This document shows positions 31,078-42,733 of a DNA stretch of 64,000 nt, piece after piece. The notes below the pieces were generated by a model. The model was not told the DNA's origin. It did not search any database and worked only from the letters and a program-made list of their open reading frames with translations. The DNA lies in assembly GCA_014529385.2 (NCBI GenBank), contig CM043942.1, positions 112,004,141-112,068,140 of the forward strand, in the 5' to 3' direction. A program made the position numbers and the translations under genes. The number at the start of each line of letters is the position of its first letter. The stretch's first letter is position 1. This DNA is from Adiantum capillus-veneris. Its lineage: Eukaryota > Streptophyta > Polypodiopsida > Polypodiales > Pteridaceae.

Positions 31078-31680
31078 ATGCAACCACCAAACACAAGGAA
31101 AGGACCCCTTAAGGGACCAAGAACCAAGTATCACACCAGGAAGCAGAGTGAAGAACCCACGGAAGTACCGAAACGGATGTATCAAGAACCAGAAGCTTTA
31201 AAGCTGAAAGAAGCACAAGAAGCAGCACTAAAGCGCCAGAGGTGGCAGAACAACAAAAGAATGCAGATGAAGCCATTGCACAAGGAGAATCACAACATGC
31301 TCAAGGTGACATGTCTCCCTGCATCTCTTCTCCTGTTTCCGAACACCAAGATCACCCGATGTCGAGCCCACCACCATCACCAGAAGCTAGAACCACAGCA
31401 AACAAAAGAAGAAGAACCTGAACATGAAAAAGCAATTGAATCTACACAAGAACCTGAAAAGCAAGAAGCAATGAAATCATCACAACAAGTAGTTGTATCT
31501 ACTCAAGAGCAGCAAATAGAGAAAGAGCCAGAGATAGAAAATACAGTGAGTCCTGCACCAGAAGAGGACACCACAAAGTTTGAGCACACAAGAGAACAAG
31601 AGGCCGAGGAACCACCCTCTACCTCAACGAAAAAAGATCAGCATAGCCACAAAGGCAACAACAACAACCAGCCGTCATGA
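31078..31680 (+). CDS. Glu/Gln/Lys-rich ORF, unknown
   Basis: A 200-residue frame rich in Glu, Gln, Pro and Lys (EEEPEHEKAIE, EPEKQEAMKSSQQ) ends in TGA overlapping the ATG of the next ORF. It looks like a disordered linker. It is offset from the neighbouring frames, so the three frames 30029, 31078 and 31677 may be one protein broken by shifts. Confidence 0.3.
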   Translation: MQPPNTRKGPLKGPRTKYHTRKQSEEPTEVPKRMYQEPEALKLKEAQEAALKRQRWQNNKRMQMKPLHKENHNMLKVTCLPASLLLFPNTKITRCRAHHHHQKLEPQQTKEEEPEHEKAIESTQEPEKQEAMKSSQQVVVSTQEQQIEKEPEIENTVSPAPEEDTTKFEHTREQEAEEPPSTSTKKDQHSHKGNNNNQPS

Positions 31681-32615
31681 TGCAGCCAAAGGACACCCAA
31701 GAATCTGCAGAAACATCAAGACAGTTAGCCCAAAATGAAAATTGGCAGTCAAATGAGGAAGTCATCCTGCAAGTTAATGAATATGCTAAGCAAATGCACG
31801 AGATGAAAAAACGACTTCGCTCATCAGCAGCACTTGGCCGTAGCACAAGGGCTAAAGAGTTAGAGATGGTGATTGATGCACTCGAAGGGGAGCTGGATGA
31901 CATACTCGATGTCATCACCGCTCTACAGAGGCAAGTGCAGGAATTGAGAGCGGAAACTGAACAACATCAGCTCTCAAGGGAGAAGCAACAAAAAGAAATG
32001 GAGGAACTTGGTGAATTGCTTAAAAAATTATCAGATGCATGCGAAGCAAAAGACAAGCAACTGACAGAAGCTACAAATGAACTTCTAACCACAACCCTCT
32101 CAGTTCAAAAAATTCAAGTACATTTAGAGGTAGCCAATGCTTTCCTATAGTACTCAAAACAACAAATGAATGATCTGGCAGTATTTTTGTGGCAAATACG
32201 AGAAAACTCAACCGTCACCTTGATCAAGGGAACAGACGAGGTCTACAAGGCATTAGAAAAGAAAAATCAAGACCTTGAGCTGGATCTGAAATTGGAGCAG
32301 TCTCAACGCAGAGACTTGGCCTTGATGCGTGTCCAAAGAGAAGACGAGCTGCTGAAGGAGATAGCTAAACTCAAAAGAGTCAACCAGCTACTCAGAGAGG
32401 GACGCCCAACAATGCAATAAGAGGCAGGTACTTCAAAGAAACCTGCAATAGAAATCCCCTCAGTCTCATTCGCTGACATGGAGACACAACCAACAGTAGA
32501 ACTAAGTGTCGAGGAGGAGTTTCAAGTACCAATTACCGAAGCAGACTTAAAAAGGCTATCAAAGGCTAAAAAAGATGCACTAAAGGAAAAAATTACACAA
32601 GAGGTAGATGAGTAG
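31677..32615 (+). pseudogene. Long coiled-coil ORF
   Basis: Frame 3 runs from ATG 31677 to TAG at about 32613 with stops at 32148-32150 (TAG) and 32418-32420 (TAA). About 240 residues show heptad-type Leu/Ile/Val spacing among Glu, Lys and Gln (LEMVIDALEGELDDILDVI; LEKKNQDLELDLKLEQ; ELLKEIAKLKRVNQLL), so a coiled coil is predicted. The remainder is acidic. Function is unknown. It is part of the unrecognised cassette at 30-33.5 kb. The stops fit CAG and CAA codons. Confidence 0.45.
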
Positions 32616-32698
32616 TGGAAGGCAGCAATGGATTGTAAGCGGAGAGTACTTCATTCCGTTAATGTTACACAACTCACTCCCAATCAAATAAATGCACA

Positions 32699-33010
32699 AT
32701 GGCACCAACAATCCCTGCCCTATCCTCTCATGAAAGTGAGTTGTTGCAAGTAAAAGAAAGGCTTTACACCTACATGAATGTTGAGGGTGCAGATCAAGAC
32801 CACCCGAAGTGGAGGTTGAGCTGGCTGAATAAGAATCCAAGGTACTTGATTCTGTTCACAAGAGCACCTGTAGCCCTACAAAAGGATCCTACCTTTTGTC
32901 ATGTACCAAGAGTAAGGACTTGGATAACACATGAGGCACTACTAAGAAAGCGGCCAACTTGGTTGAATTACCCCAGATCGACTGCTTCAAAAAAAGGGAC
33001 AGTCGACTGA
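32699..33010 (+). pseudogene. ORF fragment, unknown
   Basis: A 103-residue frame from ATG 32699 includes PRYLILFTRAPVALQKDP and TWITHEALLRKRPTWLNYP. It continues the cassette in another frame. No family is recognised. Confidence 0.3.
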
Positions 33011-33017
33011 AGAATAC

Positions 33018-33519
33018 ATGGTGAAAACCCTAAAGGACGCCATGTCATTCTTGAAAAGTCTACCAGATTTGTCATGTGCTATGTTATACAAAATCTTCCA
33101 AATGTTTCTCACCTGCATCGAAGTGTTTAATAAGCCAGAGCAAGCCGGATCCCCTTCGATGTCATTCCTCGAGGGTAACAAAGGATTGTGCTATGATCTC
33201 AGTAGCCAACTTTTCGAAGAAATCCTCTATGGCTTCTATGCAAGGTGTATGTTTCTACCTTCTCACAATATGCTAGTGTTTGAGGAAGCGTTCTACACGA
33301 GATTCTTCACTTGGTGGAGAACGAAAATATTTGGGCCAGTGATCAGCGACCTGACATCAAGGTTGGTAGGCTACTAAAAAATGGAGCTGAAGAACAAAGT
33401 CACCATGCAGTTTTTGCAAGTGCCCGATAAAGACCAAAAAATCAGATACCAAAAGGCACTCAATGCACTTAAAAACTACCTCACGAGCTGTCAACCTGAA
33501 GACTACTTCAGTCTATAAG
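33018..33519 (+). pseudogene. ORF fragment, last part of the unrecognised cassette
   Basis: The frame from 33018 is open to TAA 33375-33377 and then again to TAA 33517-33519. It is rich in Phe, Leu and Trp (AMLYKIFQMFLTC; YGFYARCMFLPSHNMLVFEEAFYTRFFTWW), so it looks like a folded helical domain rather than a linker. No membrane topology is obvious and no family is recognised. Confidence 0.35.
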
Positions 33520-33930
33520 CTATGTCAAGGGACAACACATTTCATCATAACTAGTAATTTACACTTGAAAATCAAAAACTAAGCATAGGCGGGTTCTTGG
33601 GCAGCATTGCTAAGCATTTAGATGCATTCTAGGTCAAAAAGAACTAGGTCAAAAATACAATGTTGTTATTAATTGCGATTTTTGCACTTGACCTAAAGTG
33701 GGTTTTGAGACCATAAGCATGTGTGTTTAGGTCTTATAATCTTGTCCTAGAAGTTTCATTACGTTTGGATGTCATTTGATGTTGTAACGGATGTGATTTG
33801 TTCGCCGATGAGCGATTGGCTTTTGGTGATTTCAGTCACTTGACTGTAGCTTGAGTTAGATGGGAGTTGTTAGTTGTGTTTCGAGAGATTGACACCCTCT
33901 TGTAGCCTCTATGCACTAGTCGAGTCAGCT
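33520..33930. other. Spacer, degenerate half of the palindrome
   Basis: No gene. A partial relative of the dyad (GTTATTAATTGCGATTTTTG) lies at about 33672. The rest is featureless. Confidence 0.4.
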
Positions 33931-36365
33931 TCATCCCATGGGTTGACAATTTAATCGTGGTTCTTGCTAAAACTGCAATAGATAGGATATTGAGGTTAGA
34001 CACCCATCCCGCACTTCTTCGAGATCACAATATTGTTACTTCATTTACCTTCATTGATGATTTCTCACGGTATACGACTGCATTTCTACTTACACAAAAA
34101 TCTGAGGCCTTATTTTTTTTCAAACAATTCCACAAGGCTACAAAACTTCAAATTGGTCGTTCCCTTAAGAAGCCTCGTAGTGACAATGGAGGTGAATATG
34201 TTTCTTGAGAGTTTGTGAGTTACTGTGCTGACAAGGGAATTCATCATGAACACACTATTTCATGTTCACCTCAATAGAACGACGTTGTTGAACAAAAGAA
34301 TCACACTATTCTCAATGATGTAAGATGTATACTGATTCATTTTGGGTTACCTCATTTTTTTGGGTTGAAGCTACTTTGACAACAATATTTATTCAGAATC
34401 ATCTTCCTACTACTACACCTTCTGGTAAGATACCCATCACAGTATGGACAAGTGACATTTCTTCTGTATCTCATTTTCAAACCTTTGGATGTATTTCTTA
34501 TATTCATGTTTCCAAAGAAACACAAACAAAGCTTGATGCTCGTGGTCTTAAAGTTATTTTTATTCCTCCAAGAAAGTAATTGTCAATCGTGATGCTACTT
34601 TTAACGAACAGCTTATGGGAGGCTTGTGGTCCATCAATGATTCTAATGATACTAAATCATTGCTTCAGGATTTTCCTTTTTTTCAGATGATGAAACTCTT
34701 CCTATAGAGCAGCTTTACTCTTCACAACCATCCATTTCGAATGTTGCCAATGATGATATTGATATTTTTGTTGATTCGTCTATTGATTTTGAACATGGCT
34801 CATGTCATGTTGACGATGTTGTTGATAGTTCTTTCTCTACTTCTAAAGATCCCGTTACTTATAATTAAGCTATCTCTTCACCACAAAAGGATCAATGGCA
34901 AGAGGCTATGGAAGGAAACTATGATTCTCTTATCTCTAAAGGTACATGGATACTAATTGAAGTACCTCCTAGTCGTACATCTATTAAGTGTAAGTGGGTG
35001 TATAAGACAAAGGTAAAATCAGATGGATCTTTTGACAAGTCCAAGGCACATTTAGTTACAAAAGGTTACTCCCAAGTTGCTGGTGTTGATTATCAAGAGA
35101 TCCTTTTCACCAGTTGTTCGCATTACAAGCGTTCGCGTTTTATTGACATTTGCTATTCAATTTGATTTAGCAGCTCATCAAATGGATGTGCGAACTGCTT
35201 TTCTTAATGGTGACTTGGAAGAGGAAATTTATATGGAACAACCAGAAGGGTTTGTTATTCCAGGTAAATAAGACCTTGTTGCTCAACTCCATAAGGCACT
35301 ATATGGTCTTAAACAAGCTTCGCGAGCCTGGTATACGAATTTTTGATCTTTTTTCTCACCTCTACAGGATTTATCTCTTTCTCTTCAGACCCCAACTTAT
35401 ACATAAAGCACCAAGGTAGCAGTTTTGTGATTCTTGCTCTTTATGTGGATGATACCATCCTTCTTTCCAATGATTTGGGATTTCTTTAGTAAGTGAAAAA
35501 TTTATTGTCTTCAGCATTTGATATGGTGGATCTCGGAGAGATTCACTTGTGTTTTGTCATTTAGATTCAAAGGAACAACACAAAAGTTATTTTATTCCTA
35601 CGATAGTAAAATATTATTGCAAATACTATTCGAAAATTTGGTATGGAATCAACACATTCAGCCAACACACCTTGTCTTGTGAGTTCTACGAAGAACACTC
35701 CTGACAGTGCGATCAACTTGTCACAAATCAACCTTATGCTAGCTTGATCGGATTTCTTCAGTTTGTTGGAATGAACATTCACCCTTATATTTTGTTTATT
35801 GCTAGTTATCTTGGACAACATCTTGCACATCCTTCTCTTAAGCATTGGTCTGCAGCAGCAAAGCATGTATTGAAATACTTAAAATGCACTATAGATTTTG
35901 GTTTGGTCTATTGAAAACAAATAGCATTGGATTCTATGCAATCTCTTTCTCTTTTGTGTTACACGGAAAACTAGGCAAGCTCACATTTATCTATGCGATC
36001 TACTAGTGGAAATTTCTTCTTTATCAATGGTTGTCGTGTTTCTTGGACCAGCAAGAAACAAGGATATGTTGCAGTTTCTACAACTGAGTCATAATATGTT
36101 GCGGCATCACTTGCAGCTCGTGAGCTAATCTGGCTTCAATAAATGCTCTTTTTGATATTGGTCACTCTCCTCTTTCTAACACACCCTTGCGGTATGACAA
36201 CCAGAGTGCTACTAGTCTTGCAAAAGACTATGTTCAATATAATAAGTCAAAGCACATTTTTGTCCATTATCATTATGTCAAGTATGAAGTACGTAAAGGC
36301 ACTATAATGGTTGAACACTGTTCTAGTGACTAGATGATTACAGACATTCTTACCAAAGTCCTCAA
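33930..36365 (+). pseudogene. Decayed Ty1/copia pol (integrase, RT, RNase H)
   Basis: Integrase core text runs from about 33990 (SFTFIDDFSRYTTAFLL; KKPRSDNGGEYVS). RT starts at about 34890 with WQEAMEGNYDSLISKGTW, then KCKWVYKTKVKSDGS, HQMDVRTAFLNGDLEEEIYMEQPEGF, HKALYGLKQASRAWY and the catalytic ALYVDDTIL (about 35440). RNase H is visible as SMRSTSGNFFFINGCRVSW and STTES (about 35995-36090). Many stops and shifts are present. Gag, protease and the 5' LTR are missing, so it is 5' truncated. It differs from the intact copia at 51.9 kb. Confidence 0.8.
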
Positions 36366-36680
36366 TGAGTCACGTTTCCTCCTCTTGCACTCGGAGCTTG
36401 TAGTTGCTTCGGCCTCAGTCTTTTTAGATTAGCTTCTCTCCTATTGTGATAGCTTTGTATGTATGACATTGTAATTCTATAGGTACCATGCACTATGCAC
36501 AATCCACACTTGCACACTATGACCTTTGAGTCACGTGTATATTTGTACATAGATACACAATTCACTTTCTCATCATCATCGCCGGTTCATATCTTTACAT
36601 TGTATAGGGGCTTGGGTTTCTTCCTTGAACTCCCCAAGGGTTTTTTCATCCAATGCTAGAGACCTTTGTTTGAGTGGGGG

Positions 36681-36840
36681 TGTTGGAGCCATATATGGCT
36701 CACTATACTCAAGTTGATCTCACCTATATATTTGTATCTTGTCCTCAATATGAATCACTCTTTGGGAGCGTACATGGTGTGTCTCTTGTCTCGTCTCTGT
36801 CTTTCTCTCTACATCTTAAGAGATTTTGAGCCAGGATTCA
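36681..36840 (+). repeat. Probable 3' LTR of the decayed copia element
   Basis: A purine run GAGTGGGGG directly precedes TGTTGGAGCC, a usual copia LTR start. A CA dinucleotide at about 36840 (AGGATTCA) could end it, making a short LTR of about 160 bases. No second copy is in the window to prove the ends. The gap from 36366 to 36680 holds non-coding 3' sequence. Confidence 0.45.
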
Positions 36841-36848
36841 CGTGAGGC

Positions 36849-39150
36849 ATGGTACCTCTTCCATTAGAACTCCCTACCACCTATCATGAGTTATGCAAAG
36901 GTATGTGGTCACTATGCATCATCTCTCTACACAGTCTCAGGGCAATCACCTCTTCCAAATCCTCCAGAGCCATCCAGATGGTAAATAAGGTCATTAACAA
37001 AATTAAGAGTAGAAGACCATATGAGCACGATGGCGTGGTAGCATAGAATTTTATATATGCCAAAGATTTTCTTGTAGATGTTCTAGCAGTGATGTTCAAC
37101 CATGCCATCTGTGAGGTGTTTCTTTGATACATAGAGTTTATCCACAATTGTCTCTATGACCCTATGGATCTTGTGAACTACCGCACTATCATGACTGGAC
37201 ACACATGGGAATACTTGTACGCATCCATCCTTGAGCATTAGTTTAGTAGATGGGTAGAGAGAGAGGGCGTACAAGTAGTAGGACAGGCGTGTTTCAGGAG
37301 ATGTTTCTATACTCTTGATTGTATTTCGACACTCAGATCAATTGTTGATGAGGGGAAAACATGTGGGAGATGGATCTATTGTTGCTTTCTAGACTTTCAC
37401 AAAGCTTTCAATATAGTACCCATAGCTAGATTGATGTGCAGACTATAAGAGATGGGGGTTCCAAAAGAGTTGATTTGCGGGATCATGGATCTACGCAAGT
37501 CGGTAGTGCAACATGTACACACTCCACAGGGGTTTTATTTGGTTTACTCTACCATTGGGGTGAAACAGGGCTACCCACTATCTCCTACACTATTTGGCAT
37601 GTATGTGGATGAGGTTGCTAACTACATCGAGAGGGATTGTGATAGAGGAGCATAATTGGTTGGGACATGGATCGCACTTTTGCTATACGTTGGTGATATT
37701 GTACTGATTTTTGATTCCCTAGAGGGGATGCATCATCGTTTAGATGCTTTGTACACATTTTCCCATGATAGTGGATTGTTTGCTAACTTGGGTAGAATCA
37801 AGGTTATGGTGTTTAACAGCACACCACAGTGGGTCAAGAGGTGCACACCCAGTTTTACATATGTCTAGGACATGGTGGAGTATAAATCTAGATGCATACA
37901 CATAGCTATCTTGGGGTAGTCTTCAGTCGACCTACATTTTCATTGAGGAAAGCAACAGCGACTAGATTGATGAGAGTCTATGCATCCTTGGGAGGTTTGG
38001 AGAAGATGTGTTCATAGGTTCAGTTTCAAGAACCTTGAGAAAAGTTGTGGATTTTTAACACTCTAGTGGCTTCATCTATGCGCTATGGAGTTCACATTAA
38101 GGGGCCCTTAATGGACCTCTAGGGAGGATCTTATAGAACTACTGGATGGAGATATATGGAGAGGCCTCTAGTATCTATGATCTCTTGGATGATTTGGGCT
38201 AAGTTAGCTGCCCCTCCTCTCATAATTGAAGTCCTTACTAAATTAGTTTCCTCCATATATAAGTTATGGGACCTTACAAAAGACAGATATGCTTGGCTAT
38301 CACTTGAGTCATCCCAACAGCTAGCGGTACAAGGGGACATAACATGTTGGTATGGGCAGATGACATCATGGTTTAGTCACATGGATTTAGCATGGCTCGA
38401 TTGCCTCCATTATAGTACTCCCTGGATGCACCCTCCCTTTCTGTCACTTGAACTGAGACAACTAGACTTATACGCCAGGATTTAATTCAACTAGATACCA
38501 AAAGCACATCGATACAGTCGGTACAAGAGTTGGGTATAAAGATGGATTTCTATAGAGAGAATCTCCTCCAAGTAACAAAGGATGGATATGTGATGAGACT
38601 GGCCTATATGGACACTCATTTATGATATTGATCAAATGCTCACATAATCTCATCAGCTAGAGATAGAGATTCAGAGATTTAGGAGAGTACCAGCAAAAGC
38701 CAAGATATGTGAGCTATGGCATATAGAACCAAAGACAAAGCTACATCACAGTTGTCATTGTCTAGTATATTATGAGATTTGAGGACGCTTTCACTGTCTA
38801 TTTAGAGTGCGCTTTGGACCGTTGGTTAGAGTCATGAGACATCAGAATTAGAGATGCAATCACTGACTTTTTTAGAGAAGAGGCTCAACAGTTGGATGAG
38901 CATGCTTCACATCATACTTTAGAGTTCACAACTACCAGAGGTATATTAGTAGACAAATCCACATAGCTCAAGAGAGCTAGATGCCCATGTCTATGGAGGT
39001 GACCACAACATAAATAGAGGCTCCACTAGAAAATCAGGACTACTCTAGAACAACATGGGAGACACCCACTATGACTATTTATAGAGGCGGACATTGAAAA
39101 AGCTCTTCAATGATAGATGCAATACTCTCTCGGAAAACGCCCAATGAAGG
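36849..39150 (+). mobile_element. 5'-truncated LINE (non-LTR retrotransposon)
   Basis: Reverse transcriptase of non-LTR type is recognised from FLDFHKAFNIVP (about 37395), GVKQGYPLSPTLFGMYVDEV (about 37560) and LLYVGDIVLIF (about 37680). The catalytic YADD box reads Y-V-G-D, so the first catalytic Asp is lost. Frame 3 holds for 1 kb from 36849 to 37868 with stops at 37044, 37125, 37239, 37446, 37653 and 37866, all of CAG, CAA or CGA type by fit. Later text (SRPTFSLRKATATRLM, about 37930) fits the LINE RT tail in other frames. The endonuclease domain is missing. No poly(A) tail is visible. Confidence 0.75.
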
Positions 39151-39330
39151 GCATCCTCGGGCATGGATGATGATGATGATTTTCAGGCTAAGAATTTTAG
39201 TCTTTTAGTTTTAGTCTTTCACTTTACTTCATATTTTTTTTGTAGCGGGAAATGGATTAGATCCACAAGGATTGTATCAGTTTGATCTCATAGGTCATTT
39301 TTTCCTCTTAAAGACGTTTAAAATACCATT

Positions 39331-39402
<72 letters not shown>

Positions 39403-39586
39403 TTTATTTATTTATTTATGTATATGAAACATGTACCTAATATTTCACTACGATGTGTTGGAAAGGGGGAATTGGGGAGCACACCCTACAAACACGCAAA
39501 GGCCTCTCTATAGCATAGTACATTTGCAACACATATCCTCTCAGAACCACCTTCCAAAAATACAATTTGCACTAGTAGACTGCCGT
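39151..39586. other. Spacer with (CT)n(AT)n microsatellite at 39330-39398
   Basis: A CT repeat passes directly into an AT repeat. No gene is present. This is the left flank of element 2. Confidence 0.7.
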
Positions 39587-40396
39587 TGATGGGGGCTTTT
39601 CACAAGCCAAGCTCCCATACCCCTCTTCTCTCGTCCCCACCCCATGAAAACCCCCTCTTAGGGAGGGAGTGATAAAAGGCATTGGAAAAAGTAAGAAAAA
39701 AATAAAGTATGATTATGTAAATATATAAGAAAGGTAAAATAGGCCACCTCATGCCTGCGGGGTAGCCCATCCCCACCTTGCCTCCTTTTTCTTCACTGTT
39801 ACCCCGCCGTGTGTCCCTTTTCCTCTCCTCCACTCAAAAGGTCAACCCCCTCTCTCTTCCCCTTGTCCTTTCTCCTTTCTCTCTCCCCTCAAGATACCCC
39901 ACCTCTCACCAATAATGCATTATAACTCACCAATAATGCACCCTAACTCACATGCAACTTACCCTATCTTCCAAAATAGTATACCCCACCCCCTCTTTCT
40001 CTCTCCTATCATATCCCATGACCCAAATACCCCCCTCTCTCTCTAAAGGGCACCATATCTCTTGTCTTGTAGCTAAATAACCTTCCCCGCACTCACACAC
40101 ACTCAGTTTCACTGAAAAAGGTGCCCACAGACCCATCCCCACCCAGTGGTTATCTGATTTTTCTTGTGTTCACACACATCTGCACACAGATTCACCTCTG
40201 AACACACTCACCTCTTGTAATTACTTTATTCTCCATGTCACCTCTCATGTTTTTTCATCAACCCATCTCTCTCTCATGAGACTGCTGTTTTGGCACATAT
40301 ACACACAGCTAGACAAGTGGGGCCCACAGTCACATGGCCTATGTAGATAATGATTTCTTCATTTCTAAATTCTAGAATTTCTCCCCCCTCCTCCCC

Positions 40397-40404
40397 TATA
40401 TAAA
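40397..40404 (+). promoter_or_regulatory. TATA box of the element 2 5' LTR
   Basis: TATATAAA between CCCC and GAGGGG is conserved in the right LTR at 48035-48042. AATAAA follows about 290 bases later, a spacing that fits U3-R-U5. Confidence 0.65.
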
Positions 40405-40695
40405 GAGGGGTCACCATCACACTAAATACACACACAACATCACCAAAGAACACACTATGCACTGTGTGCCTAGTGCACACACACACACACACCCACACCA
40501 TCACCATCACCGCAATCACCATGCTTGTCTTGAGCATGACCTCTACACCCTTGGATATGGAAGATGAAGGGAAAATAAATGAAGGATGATGGCACCTTTC
40601 CGCCATCAACTCCCACCTTTCCGCCATGTGCTCTACCACTCTCTCCCTTCTCATTCCCCTACCCTATGCTCCCCATTTCATCGCCTTATTCTCTA

Positions 40696-40701
40696 AATAA
40701 A
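40696..40701 (+). terminator. Polyadenylation signal AATAAA in the 5' LTR
   Basis: AATAAA lies downstream of the TATA box and is conserved at 48350-48355 in the right LTR, where it would be used for the element transcript. Confidence 0.5.
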
Positions 40702-41103
40702 GCTTGAGGTTTTGTGACTATGTTTTCTTGAAATGTTTTGCCTATGTGAGGTCTGTGGAATTGCCACCTAATCTTGTGTTTGGAGTGAGCTTGTGTATGT
40801 GTGAAGGGTTTGCGGATTCGCCATCCTTTTGTGGTGCCTAAGTACTAAGCCGCTATACCCCCTCCCTCACTCTCACTCTCTCTCTCTGTCACTTGATCTC
40901 ATTCCCTTTCCTCTTCATCATTACTCCCAAGCATCCATCTCTCTTGGATGAAAACTTTGTTATGGTGGTGTGTTGTTTGCGTCCTAGCCGCTGAAGCTAG
41001 GTGGTGCCCCTGTTTGCTTTACCATGACAGGCTCGAGGCGCTCCATTCGGTCCCCGATGTTTTAGAGGCCGTCGGGGGTTCGGGGTTTGCTTTGCTCCCG
41101 TCA

Positions 41104-41959
41104 TTTGGTGCCCCCACTGAGGATCTTTTCATGAAACCCTTCAGTTTACAAGACTGAAATCCCTAAACTATGTGAATGGATGAATGGCTAGCACGGTTTG
41201 CTAATTGGACGACAGAAGAAGAAGAGCTCCAAGCACAACTAGACGAATTCCGCATCTCCATCGAAGCTTGAGTGCCAGGCGTAACGGTAATCGATTTGCA
41301 GTGGGAGAGTCAACCAACACGCCAAACCCAGTGGATATACATAGGCCAAGTGCCAAGAAGAAGAAGGAGAAGGTCGAAACCATGTCCGCAACCTACAATC
41401 AACCCACAACAACAAAATGGAAGGAGCTCTACACAATAGAGAATCAACACTATTCTACTTTGAGAATCGGGTAACTCAAGTCACCGAGGTAATTATCACA
41501 GTCAGTTTTCAAGTCGCACCTAATGCTGCAGCACAGATAACGGAATCATTGGCTCACACTCTCACTAGAGAAACTAGGGATCTACTGAGTTTGTTTCAGG
41601 AAAGAACACCACCCTCTCCCACAAGCTTGGACAGTGACTAAGCACCTCTAAGCTTCACATGAATTAGTACAACCTACCTCAAGACACATCACACATACCA
41701 ACACGTGTACGCTCAATCAAGGTAATACTGGATTTGAAGGCTCACTACCAGCACGTCATTGACACCATGCTGGGTGGGGAGCAATTTTTTGAGGTTCTGG
41801 AATCAGATCAACCATTTGTCTTACCTTTGGTACAAGGCAATGTACCGTTTGAAGTTTTAATCTATGTCCTAGTATAAGAGGGTATACACGCCTCCTTGTA
41901 AAGAAGAAAAAACTTTTGCAAGTTAAGCAGTGTGTCTTTCTAGCTCTCTCTCAATAATC
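41104..41959 (+). other. Primer site and leader of element 2
   Basis: Two bases after the LTR comes TGGTGCCCCCACTGAGGA, the expected place of a tRNA primer-binding site. I cannot assign the tRNA. The leader has short broken frames, for example WLARFANWTTEEEELQAQLDE (about 41180) and a 64-residue stretch ending at TAA 41875-41877 (KVILDLKAHYQHVIDTML). These may be remnants of an upstream ORF like that in element 1, but I see no clear likeness. Confidence 0.5.
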
Positions 41960-42733
41960 ATGGCAAGTGTAGCATTTCCAACATTTAAAGGAAAGAAGGG
42001 GGAGGATTTGGTAACAAACTTCCTAGATGACTTTGAAGTAGCATGTGTAGTGAGCAACAAAGATACGGATGAATCCCGGGTTAGAATCTTTAAGCATCTC
42101 ATGAAGCTAGAAGCTAGATCATGGTACAATGCACTTCCACAAGCAACGAAGGATGACTGGGAACCCTTAAAAACCGCTTTTAAGAGGCGCTTTGGGGGAG
42201 GTACCACTTCAAAAAAGTTGTGGGACAAGTTGAGAGACTTGAAGCAGGAGGGTCTTTTAGAATATGCCACCTATGAGTCCAAATTTGTGGATTTGTGGGA
42301 ACGGTGGGTTGAGTCACTGGAAAGGGGGGAAGCCGCACCCGATTTCCTAAAAAAAGATCGGTTCACGCATGGCTAATGGCCGCTTCTCAAGGAGAAGGTG
42401 AAAGGTAGATTCCCGGCTACGTACGAGTTAGCCTTTGAGATTGCTCGCCTTAAGGACAAGAAGCTGCGAATGAAAGCCAAAGAAACCGAGTCAACAGAAG
42501 CAGGAACATCGCGTCGACCAGCAACTACGACAACCACCATACCACCACCACTGGCTCTTGCGGTAAGAGATGACCAACAAGATATGTTGGCCCATATTAC
42601 TGACCAACTGCAGAATTTGTCTGTCCACTTAATACAGCAAGGGAGGAGTCAAGAAAGAGATCAAGAACTTGGAAGAGCACGATGACAAAACAGGGAGTAT
42701 CATTGCTACAACTGCGGAGAAGATGGTCACGGT
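41960..42733 (+). pseudogene. gag: Gag of element 2
   Basis: ATG 41960 begins MASVAFPTFKGKKGEDL and the retrotransposon gag domain follows (SWYNALPQATKDDWEPLKTAFKRRF). An acid/Ala-rich hinge precedes the zinc knuckle C-Y-N-C-G-E-D-G-H-G-M-Y-Y-C at 42704-42745. Stops are TAA 42374-42376 and TGA 42683-42685. The TGA fits a CGA (Arg) codon. The TAA stands near a Leu in element 1 and is not explained by a simple C-to-T change. The alternative upstream GTG in the same frame is not needed, since ATG 41960 matches the gag start of element 1. Confidence 0.85.

Larger units (their letters stand above)
39587..41103 (+). repeat. 5' LTR of element 2
   Basis: It begins TGATGGGGG and ends CCCGTCA. The ends are defined by alignment to the right LTR. 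It holds a TATA box (40397-40404) and AATAAA (40696-40701). Small ORFs inside it on either strand are not genes. Confidence 0.9.

Noticed and set aside
39600-40654. Minus-strand ORFs inside the element 2 LTR, repeated at 47221-48270
   Set aside because: They occur in both LTRs only because the LTRs are copies. They lie antisense to the TATA box and show no coding constraint or domain.
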